A stretch of 64,000 nt of DNA from Mytilisepta virgata (taxonomy: Eukaryota > Mollusca > Bivalvia > Mytilida > Mytilidae): the NCBI GenBank assembly GCA_028015205.1, contig CM051514.1, forward strand, positions 7,688,001 through 7,752,000, in the 5' to 3' direction. Under the pieces are notes generated by a model. The model worked only from the letters and a program-made list of their open reading frames with translations, did no database searches and had not been told where the DNA came from. The translations under genes were made by a program, and so were the position numbers. This document shows, in pieces, positions 1 through 11,000 of this stretch (its first letter is position 1; each line of letters opens with the position of its first letter).

Positions 1-177
1 CATCATAGTCAAAATCTATGACGAAAATACAACCACATAAATTGTCAATATGTTAATGTTACAATAAATTCTGAACTGGAACTTGATGAAAAGCTTTAAT
101 TAAATACACATTTCATAATGCATTACCTTTTTCATTCAGAATAAATATGAAAATAATATGAATAAACATTTCCTTAG

Positions 178-485
178 TGACGGATGAATTTTTCAAAAGA
201 TGCCGTGAGTTAAGTAGAGAATATTTTTGGAAAATAATTGTTCCAATTGTTCATTGTCATCATGGGCAGGGCAAGCGAGGCTTAATTTCACAAATAAATC
301 CAACAGACGATAAAAGCATTTTTAGTGTGTGGCTGCGTGTGCTGTCCACGTTTATAAAGATGTCCGAGATAAATTTCGTCATTAATGATAAAGATGACCA
401 TTTGTTAAAAATATTTTTATCTAGGGCTTACAGGGAATTGTATGGTAGAGATATATTTAGACAGGTCACACGACAAATAATGTAA
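178..485 (+). CDS. Probable terminal exon of an unrecognised gene (5' part outside the window)
   Basis: An open frame of about 102 codons follows a good acceptor (TTTCCTTAG at about 169-177) and ends at TAA 483-485. The exon would start at 178 with two bases completing a codon. The peptide has ordinary protein composition (WKIIVPIVHCHHGQGKRG, then VWLRVLSTFIKMSEINFV, then LSRAYRELYGRDIFRQ) with no low-complexity bias, unlike most open frames in this window. I recognise no domain. There is no ATG near the 5' end, which fits an internal acceptor better than a first exon. It could also be a relic of a mobile element. No upstream exon is visible in the first 177 bases. Confidence 0.4.
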
Positions 486-1882
486 AAATTGATAATGGTT
501 GGTTTTATCACTTTGTGCAAAGTAAACATCCGAGCAATCCAAAAACCAACTAAGTTAGGAATTCCTCTGAACTTTGCCTTACTTCTTCCTAATCTTCAAA
601 GTTCATAATGTTTATAGTTAGGAGAAATTGCATAATGGTAGAAAAAACAATCCTGAATACATGAAGCGGAAACATCCCACTCGAAGGAGAATGTTTTTAA
701 TTTGTTTTATTCTTCTTCCGTAATTTCAAACAAAAATACATTTAAAATATGTGCATAATTGTTTATTTAAATTAATGTGTTAAAATGATGCATTCGAGAA
801 CCTTCTAAGGGATATGCTGGGAGAATTCATACCAGAAAAGTCCATGCAAATTCCATTTGCACATAAACAAAACTGCAGTTTAAAATTTATAAATGCAGAT
901 TGTCAAATCCGATAATAGCCTTTATAATCTGAACCATACATCGTTTATTTTGAACCACGCGTTTTGCCGCCTATTCGGCTAATTCGTAAATTTAGTATTA
1001 TAGATAGTCCGAGATTCCTCTGACGTCATACTACCTTTTTTTAATTGGCTAGGCTCTTATCAAAATTTTATGACTTAAAGGTTTATTTTCTAGATTATTT
1101 TCTATAGAACAAGAAAACCGTTCATAGTTCACTTCCACACTAAACCATTTACCTCTAAAAAGTTAATAGATTTATGAAATGTATCTAATTATTATGTAAT
1201 TAATAAATGAACTGTTTCGTGTGGATGAGGTACACCTAGTTGCATCGTTTATTTTTATTTTGCATGACCAAAAATCAGAATTTTAATTAAAGGAAAAACA
1301 GGTATTGAAATAATCATTCAAGTGCTTACCTAAGCAAATAATATAAGGTTTTCATGGCAGAAAATTGTTAAAAAAAACTGGCAAATCGCAGTTGAAAAAT
1401 TCCAAGTCTGACGTCCAACAAACCAAACCAGGTCTTCAAAAAGGAAGTTTGACCTCAGAGAAATCCAGGATTAGAATAAAGAATGTTCTATACAAAAATA
1501 TGTACCATTATGCATACACAATTCCATGGCTGAAAGTACAAAAAGTGCCAAAAAAAAACCGGAAATTGGAAAGAATCCATTATTTTCTAAATGAATATAT
1601 AGACTAAATTGGTCAAAATCCGGGAATCCGGTAAATGCCAGAAAATTTTCAAGCATGCAATTCCAAAATACTAGCTAATGGTATTATCACGAGATACTAT
1701 ATTCATATGAATATTCATTAACTTTTATAAAAATAGTATTGTAAATCACTTAAGAATATTTACTCATTAAACAACTGAACGTTCAAGCAGTAGCTTTATA
1801 ATTTTACGACATCATTTTGTGATACACTCAAGTTAAGTATAGTATAGTATAGGTGCGGAAAGGTTATTTCTCTCTTTCCGAA
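486..1882. other. Intergenic stretch between the 5' partial gene and the ABCG gene
   Basis: AT-rich sequence with no recognisable gene. The ABCG promoter should lie in its right part, but I see no convincing TATA box or motif cluster there. A short run of GTATA repeats occurs at about 1835-1850, just before the first coding exon. An open frame at 1365-1607 is lysine/asparagine-rich and has no protein-like features. Confidence 0.4.
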
Positions 1883-2021
1883 ATGGCTGCGGATTTTCTT
1901 ACATCTGGTGCAGAGTTCCTTTTTCGAAATGTAAATCTTAGTCTAAACGATAATCACATAATTCGGAATGTTTCTGGAATGGTCGAAAAGGGAGAAATTC
2001 TTGGAATTTTTGGACCAAAAG
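1883..2021 (+). CDS. ABCG exon 1: start codon to the first half of Walker A
   Basis: Residues 1-46 plus one base. I chose the ATG at 1883 (MAADFLTSG...) because it is the first ATG in the open frame and it leads into the usual ABCG N-terminal strand pattern (LNDNHIIRNVSGMVEKGEILGIFGPK). The donor is AAAG|GTACGT. Walker A is split: GPK and the first base of the next Gly codon are here, the rest is in exon 2. Any 5' untranslated exon was not identified. Confidence 0.85.
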
Positions 2022-5000
2022 GTACGTATGTTCATGGATATAAAATAACATACAAATAATATAAAAACAGAATCAAATGACAAGGAATATTGATAAATAT
2101 TAAAGATTAGCAGAGCTTCGTTTGCTTTTACAAGTGATTTGTAAAGGACAGCCAGCTTATTGACCCGAATCTTTTTAAATTTAGTCTATTTTTTGTATTT
2201 CATCGAAAAAAATAGGCCACTTTGTAATAATACATAATTTTCTATAGGAAAACAACTAGGTTCTTCTCTAAAACATATATTTTGGAGGTCTTTTTAGGTG
2301 TTTTGACCTTTGATCTACAGTATACAATTAATAGTAAAAATAAAGTTGCAATTTTGTTCGTCCGAAACTTGGTGGCTCTGCTTTATTGGTATTTCATTGT
2401 TGAACTTTCCTGTTAACCATTTTGCTGTTTGTTTTATTTTCTGTTCATAACAGAATTATTGAGACACCAAAAAGATTAGAAATTGTTTTTTTTATAAGGT
2501 CTGATTTTAACCCGTTTAGTATTTTCAGTTACTAAGTTAACAGCAAGGATTCTGAGAACTGTACTTTTCACCTTTAGGATTTCGTCAAATTAGTTATCGT
2601 AGTAGCTCACTAAATTTTACTGGAATGAATTTTTATTCTCCGTCTGCTTTTGCTTTACCATTGACGGAGAATTAAATGGTTTAACTGAATTTTCATAAAC
2701 ATGTAAGACTCATCCACATTCGGTATATTCATGTTCCAGGCTAGGACCCTTTATTTTCAAGGCTTTTTTTTTTTAAATTCTACTAATTGCTTACAGTTTT
2801 CCATGTTTGAGATATTTGTTGACAGATGTGAGGAAAAACGGATATGGAGTGAAGTTGCAAAATAAAGCCAAGAAATACCAAAGGGATATTCGAAGGAGAA
2901 AAAAAATCGTAACAACTGACAAACTCCGGAGAACAACGAAGACAAGACCAAAACAATACATGCACTACAATTAAAGACTAAAAACATATGAACAACATGG
3001 ACCCCACCAAAAAAACGGGGGTAGACTCACGTGCTCCGGAAGGGTAAGCAGTCTCTGCTTCCTGCAGGACACCCGCCATGCTGTCCATGTCACATCCGAT
3101 AAAGAAAGCACAATATCACACAAGTATATAAATAAACAAACATCCTGAGATTACAACATGACTTTTGTACTTGCCGTGAATGCGGCTCATTGTTTTACTT
3201 AAAACTTAGACCTCGAAGATTTTATTAATCATTTGTCATACATTATGTCATGGAATTCGTTTTCATTTTATTCGGGACACCCATAACGCATCCGTTTCTC
3301 CAAATCCCCAAAAAAACTATTATATGTATTTGACTTTTCAACGTTACTTTAAATTGTTTGTTTTGATCTTAGTTTAATACATTTTATGTCATGTTGTCCA
3401 AACAATGACAACACGGAGTATAACCATAAGTATTTATCTATAGATTAATTAATTCAATGTTTATGGAGAAGAAATATTAATCTGTTTGATGAGCAAACTG
3501 TTCGTAAAAGTAGTACTTAAAAGTATACCCATATCGGAACTAAACTGACGTCTTCCACCAAATTTTTAAAAAAAAACCACAAATCTTTTATTTCAACGAG
3601 CGGAAGTTCAGGGCGTCCTTTCAAAACCAGATAACATTTGTGCGATATTGTATAAAAAAGAGTGGCAGTATAAATAAGATGAAAAATTTGGTGCACATGA
3701 AATCGATCTAAAGTAATGAAATTCAGCCCTCGTCTCCGGTCTGTTTTTCATAAATTAGTTCGGCAACTTTCCAAGGTCGTGTTGCTCTCCTCATAATTTT
3801 CATTGTAACGAAAAATATTGTGTGTATAGGTATATGGTAATACTGATCTCTAAAATACTGTGACCGTTCTTACAAGAATCTAACGTGATCAGTATCTTGG
3901 AAAAAGTAGCACAGTCACTCTAAAGAAATTATAGCCTCAAGTCGAGATCAATATTTATCACGAACAATATGTAATATATCATGATCAATATTTATCACGA
4001 ACAATATATAATATATCATGATCAATGATTATTTATAGATTCATTTGGACTAGACCGAATAGAAGTTCGACTTCTAGAAATTTTACCGCACAAAAAAAAA
4101 AAAAAAAACAAAGCAAAACAAAAAACGAAAAAAAAACAAAAAAAAAAAACAAAAAAAAAACGAAAAACAAAAAACAAAAAAAAAAAAAAAACAAAAGAAA
4201 AAAAAACAAAAAGAACGCTGACTTGTTGACTAATTACCCTTTTGTCCTCAGTATACAGTCATGAAACACTTTTTTTTAAATTTTTTTACACTGTAAATAC
4301 ATATTAATTCATGTGACTATATAGTCATTTTTTTAAAAGAATTTCTTTATCAGTTTCTGCACACATTTATTTTTGTGCATTACTTGATATTAAATTGAAA
4401 TTCAACACTCCTTAAAAGTTTCAAAAAATAAAAATTTATCAAATTGTAAAAGTCGTAAATATGTCGGAAGGACAATAATCAATAAACTTTTTATAGGTAT
4501 TTATCAGTAGATATATAAACACTAAGTATATGTAAGTATCCCCTGTAAAAGTAAATATACAGAAATATTTATTACGGTTGTGAAACACAATTATGGTAAT
4601 TGTCCATAAATTATCAGTTTTCTACTGATTACGGAATGACTACCGTTGTATACTTTTGTATTTAAAGATTTTGGCAAAATTAACAATTTTCGGACTGTGA
4701 AACAAATTTATAAAAAATGGATTATTCACGAACAACTATTTCGAAGAGAAGCGAAATTAACTAAAAGCTTATAATACTAATGTCTACAAAGACCTATATT
4801 CAGAGTACGCACATTAATAATAAAGCCTGTCTAACACCCCGAGACATTTCAATCTGAAGCATTCATGTGCTTCGCAGGTATCCAAATTCAGTTCCGGATG
4901 TTTCCATAACCATGCCAAATATTCGTAACAGACGTATGTAGATTACAGCCTATGGTCGTTGCAGAGCAAGCATATTTAAATCCAGAAGCAAACTGGACAG

Positions 5001-8000
5001 AATTTTACGATTGATAAAATGGTCATTGACTTTGTCCTTGACCGCTAAAACGTCTGCTAACATATTTAGATATTGGATCGTCGGATAACAATTTTATGAC
5101 GAAGGAAATAGATTATAACGTTCACCCTTGTGTATATAGGTTGTGCTTTCTTTTCAGATGTTATTCTTTGGTCTCTTGTTCTTTATTTTTTAACAATCAC
5201 TGATTTACCCATAGCACCACCGATGCGAAATTTATTTTTCATTTTTACTTATCTTGTACCTTTGATTTTCTGTACTGCATTATGCAGGTTCCGGTAAATC
5301 GGCACTGGTATCTACATTAGCTGGTCAACTGAAGCCATATATAGGTGACATTACATTAAACGGGGAACCAGTGAATAAGTATAAAGACAAGATAGCTTAT
5401 GTCCAGGCTAGAGATTTGTTTTTGCCGACACTTACAGTTAAAGAAACATTAAAGGTTAGTATTTTATATTGATGTGTTAAAGTTAAAAACAAAAGTAAAT
5501 ATCAAATTCGAAACGAAATAAAGGCAAAATGGATAAACAGAGAAAAAAACACAATCAAACATTAACTGCGAGGTATCATTTTAAAATTCGATAGGAAAAA
5601 TGCAAAAATATAAAATGGAAAATGAATTTACAGTAATATGGGCATATTCCTCTTTTTGATAATAAATTGTTATAAGTTTTATCTCGTGTGTGTCTTATTT
5701 TTCTTATTGAGTTTAGTTGTCCCATGTTCAGTGTAACTGTTTTTTACTGTTATTGTAGTAATCAAAGTTGTTTTGAAGGAATTCATCGGTGTGTAAAGGA
5801 AACCAGAATGATCTCCTAGAGATTGCTTTAGTTTTTTACTTTTAATTATAAAAATTTTGAAGAATTTGATCAAATAAGTTAAAATTTAAGCTTGTAATAA
5901 AACCTGCTCTCTTCCTAGCGCATGGATACCTAAGCTCGAAATGTGGAAGCGCCATTGGAAGTCTCGATGTTGACCAATGAAAATTGCCTTTAGAATCATT
6001 ATAGCAATTATTTGTAAAAATCAGTCATAATACATTCATACTTTTTAAATGTTTTCCTCCATGTTGCAGTTTGCCGCCAGATTACGCCTGCCGCCATCCG
6101 TAAATGCCGTTGACAGGAAGAACAGAATCAGCCAAGTTATTGATCTCCTTCATTTAGAAATGTATCTTGACTTCAGTAAGCTTAAAACCTTTACCGTCAA
6201 TATAACTTTTGGGAAGTTGATTTTTTAACAGGGCTTAAGGGAGCAACCATTTAATTTTTTAGGGGGAGGGGGAGGGGGCTAGGATCAAATTTGAAATAAA
6301 AAGGCAGGACCAGGATTTTGGCAGAATAAAAAGACAAGATCACTTTAAGGGTGAAAAAAAGCAGGACCTGTGTCAGTAAGGAATGTTTTTTGGTTTAAAT
6401 GAAAATAAAAATTTAGGCGGCAATAGTAGGACCTAGGACCCAAATTTCGACCAAAAAAAAAAAAAAAAATAGGCAGGATAAGACATTTGATCTTAGCCCC
6501 CCCCCCCCCATAAAAATCATATGGTTGCTCTTTAAGTACATGTATCTTTAAAATGTAAGGTTTCCTATATGTAAATTGGAATTTTATATTATTTTAGTGC
6601 TAATTTATCTTGGTGGAAAGAGGTCGGACTACCTCATAAGCATCATTGACCTTTGTCTTGCTTATACATTTAATTCGTAGTTTTATGAGAAGGATTATAT
6701 TTTATACTGCAATCGTTCTATTTGAGCAGTCAAAATGCGTTGACAGTATATTTACAAGTGGCATACGGTCACTGAACGTATATAACATATAGGTCACACC
6801 TACTTGACCTGATTGACCGCGGGACTGAAATGGAGAATTTTACTGATTTCAATCATTAGAACAAAATTTCAATACTTATTCCATTGTTGAAAACAAAATA
6901 TTTGCAGCCCAATGTCCTTCATTTTGAATAATCTTATGCGATTATCAATGATATACCTGCTCATCGAGTTAACCCGCCAAATTAAATGGGGCCTCTTGAG
7001 GGTAACAAACGTTTTCAATAATCTTGAAATTGATAGTAATATCAAACAATGTCACCAAAGATTGCAGTATAAAGACAATAACAGTGTATTGACTTGACAT
7101 ACGAATTCGGCACGAATTGGGGAAAAATGCTCAGGAAACCCTCGCATTCCACCTAATTGTGAGCCTCATCCGTGTCAAGTCAATGCACTGTTATTGTTTA
7201 TGTTCGATGTGTTTTACAAATGTACAAGTACAGTACAGTAATATTTTCATCTGGTCTAATTCTTGTGTTAGCATTTTCTTCAAGTTATGAACAGTTATGT
7301 TCAGATACTAAAATAACAATTTAGTTTCAGGGTCACCGTTCATTGAAACCCCATTTGTAATCAGTGCAATAGTTTGTATAGAGGTTCAAACGGTTTTTAT
7401 GTATATTTTTTCCAGTGTAGTGTGTATAGATCCGCTACTACCAAAGTAGCTAGTATAATTTTTATGTTTATAGTTAACAAATTACACTCGTTTATCCTAA
7501 TTTAAGATACGTTTTGCATCAGATTACCATTCTTCACATGTCAACTTCTCTTGTTTACATCTAAACAGCGACTCTCCACGAATTCTAATGCAATTACCAA
7601 TACCCCTCATTTTTATAATTCAGCGGTACAAATCTTGCCACCAGCAGTGAAGAAAAAGCTGAGTATAGCCTGTGAAATGTTAGTCAACGCAAGTGTTCTT
7701 ATCATAGATGTAAGTTATTTATAAATACATGAATGAATTAATCGTTCCTCTAACATATTGACATGTATTAAAGAGGGCCTTCAGAATTACTGTGAAACAT
7801 CATATTCCACCAGTGGCGTCAATCAGATGTGGATTCTTAAAAACTCCAAAAATTTACTTCAATATCTAAAATCAAAATCTTTGCAACAGCATAAAAACAT
7901 TCGACTTCTCTACACTCTACACTACCATACCACATTCTCAATTAAAAGATCGCTTAAAGCAACTAGTTCATCAATGTATTTTCAAGAAAAATGGGACACG

Positions 8001-11000
8001 CAGGTATAAATTTCTTGTTCTAGGTAGAGAAAAGGCTTATTTCGTGAAGAACCACTCTGAATCTGACAAAAAGTATTCTGAAGATGAAATTACAAACATG
8101 TTAGATTTCCTCATAGACAACATATTCGCTGAATTTGGCGGTCTAATTTTTCAACAAACAATCGGTATTCCAATGGAACCAACTGTGCTCCTCTCCTCAC
8201 CGATCTGTTTCTATACTCATATGAAGCGGACTTCGTTCAAGGGTTACTACGTGAAAACAAAAAGAAACTAGCCCAATCCTTTAATTTCACTTTTCATTAT
8301 ATAGATGATGTTTTGTCGTTAAATAACGACCAATTCCAAGACTTTCTACATCCTATCTACCCCAGTGAGCTTGAAATTAAGGATACTACAGATACACCAA
8401 AGTCCGCTTCATATTTGGATTTGTTTCTTGAAATAAACTATGAGGGACTTTTGAAGACAAAACTTTATGACAAACGTGATGACTTCAACTTTCCTATTGT
8501 TAATTTTCCCTTCTTGAGTAGCAATATACCAGCATCGCCTGCATATGGCGTCAACGTTTCTCAGCTTATCCGATTTTCAAGGGCATGCATGAGTTACCCT
8601 GACTTTCGACAAAGAGGATTACTGCTGTCACAAAAGCTTCTTAACCAGGGTTTTATCAGGGATAAGTTGATGTCATCACTTGGGAAATTTTACGGTCGTC
8701 ATCACGAATTGATTGACCATTACAATCTTCCAATATCTAAGATGATGTTGGACCTGTTCCCACTGTCGTAACCTTTCATGTGCCTCCACCGATTTGTGAC
8801 TTCCCAAGGATTGACTTTGTTGAACTTCACGACGGGTGCCGTATACGGAGCAGGAACTGCTTACCCTTCCGGAGCACCTGGGTTCACTCCTGGTTTTTAT
8901 AGGAGTTCGTGTTGTTCATTGTTTTTTAGTTTTATGTGTTTATTTGTTGTGCTTGTGGTTGTTCATTTGTCTTCCCGGGTTTTTCTGTCCAAGGGATTAC
9001 GTTTTTTGATTGCTCCTTAGGTGTATTTGTCCTTTTTATAGTAACACACTTTTGATCTTAAATGGCCATTTCTGTCTTGCTTAATCTCAATCTAATTAAA
9101 ATTAGATCTACTGCATGTAGATCTAACAACATTCCATTTTAGTTTCTGTTTTGATGTCCTATCCAATCAGCCAATCAGATTTCAGCTTTCATGATTTTGA
9201 AGGCATTATCCTAAGGATAAAACCCGAGGATTCTCAATAGGTCATCAGAATAGTAGGTAAAATGGATTGTTGTTAGATCGACATGCAGTGACTGAAAGGA
9301 GCAATTAGTAGATCTAATTTTAATTAGATTGGTTTAATCTTGACTACCTTGATTTTCTGCATCGCCATATTTTCAAAACAAATCAAGATAACAAGATAAA
9401 CACAAGATAAAGTGCCTTGCAGTCAGTCATGTTTGGTTAAACACAAGATAAAGTTCCTTGCTGTCAGTCATGATTGGATAAACAACATAAAATGCCTTGC
9501 AGTCAGTCATGATTGGTTAAACACAAGTTAAGCGCTTTGCAGTCAGTCAGGGTTGGATAAACACAAGACAAAATACCTTGCAGTCGGTCATGATGGGTTA
9601 AACTCAAGATAAAGTGCCTTGCAGTCAGATAAAACCAATTCATAACAGTTAAGAATGAATTATGAAATGGTTAACTTAACCTGTGCTGAACTGATCTAAA
9701 ATTGTTTTGACCGTTACTGCATGATTGATGGCAAGACAAATTTCTTGATATGATATTTTAATCTCGATTTTGTTTGAAATTAATGGAGATGCAGAAAATC
9801 AAGACAAAGTAAGAATAAACAAGACGAGAATGGCTGCTAAGTTGTTTAGTAACAAGACGATAATGGCTGTTAAGTTGTTTAGTAACAAGACGAGAATGGC
9901 TGTTAAGTTTTTTAGTAACAAGACGAGAATGGCTGTTAAGCTGTTTAGTAACAAGACGAGAATGGCTGTTAAGCTGTTTGGTAACAAGACAAGAATGGGT
10001 GTTAACCGTAATTGTAGATTTTATAGGCTGTTCTATCTATCAAATCCATAACATTGAGGGCCCAGTTGTTCAAAAGTTAATTAATTTTTACACTTTCAAT
10101 TATTTCGATTGTTAAGTAATATTCCTTTACAGAATTTTGCATGGACACACAAAGTCATATTATTAACCCATCAGAAAAATTTCAGTCCTCAGGCATAATC
10201 AAGAAAGCGAAAATTTGAAACTGAAAACAACTGGGCCCTGACAGTTCATATGTTGCAAAATATAATTAGAAAACCCCGAGACAGAGACCGTGAATTTAAG
10301 GAATCTGCTAGCATTAAATGGATGTGGGGTCAATTACCATCAGATGAAACCCCAATATAAGCAGAGACAAAAAATCAGCCTTCAACAACGGACAGGCTAA
10401 TAAATAAGCTCTAAAAATAGAGTGAACAGATTTGTACGAAAACACCAATTATCCAATAGACACACCCTAATCCCAAAAGTACATAAACTACATAAACACA
10501 TATTAAACAAGACTGCCACTTTGTTCCAGATTTTGACAAATTGACCTGGTTTCTAGAGTTATATATTTATTTGAAAATCGAAACCAAATCCTTTTATTAT
10601 AATGTACTCCATTATATATACATTGACTTTTAATACATATGTACTAAACAATAACAATCCAAAGATACTAATATTAGATATAGTAAATTTATACTATGCT
10701 GTATACGATGCATTTCAAAGAGTTACCTCTCATCAGCAGCATTAAAACCGAAACATTTGGAAGACCAAAAAGCAAACTTATTATAAACAAGAAGTACTCA
10801 TAACCAAAAATATCGAAATAGGAAGCCGAATTTCAGCTACGGAGATCTACCATGTGCAATACAAGGAATGAACCCTTAGTATTTCTATTATTTTTGAATT
10901 TTGCTAAATACTGGTAATTTCTCTAACAAATCAATGAATAATCATGTCAGACAAGTATGACGACTGGGTTGGCGAATACCCTCGGGGACCTAGGATCCAC

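Larger units (their letters stand above)
2022..5287 (+). other. ABCG intron 1
   Basis: Contains a minus-strand reverse-transcriptase 3' tail (2866-3110), a 42-bp tandem duplication (about 3944-4025), an A-rich low-complexity block (4091-4215) and otherwise unique AT-rich sequence. No additional exon is needed: flanking phases join Walker A correctly. Confidence 0.6.

Noticed and set aside
4025..4264. Lysine/asparagine-rich open frame
   Set aside because: Encoded by an A-rich low-complexity tract.
9770..10051. NKTRMAVKLFS repeat protein
   Set aside because: A 33-bp tandem repeat keeps the frame open on both strands; no other coding evidence.
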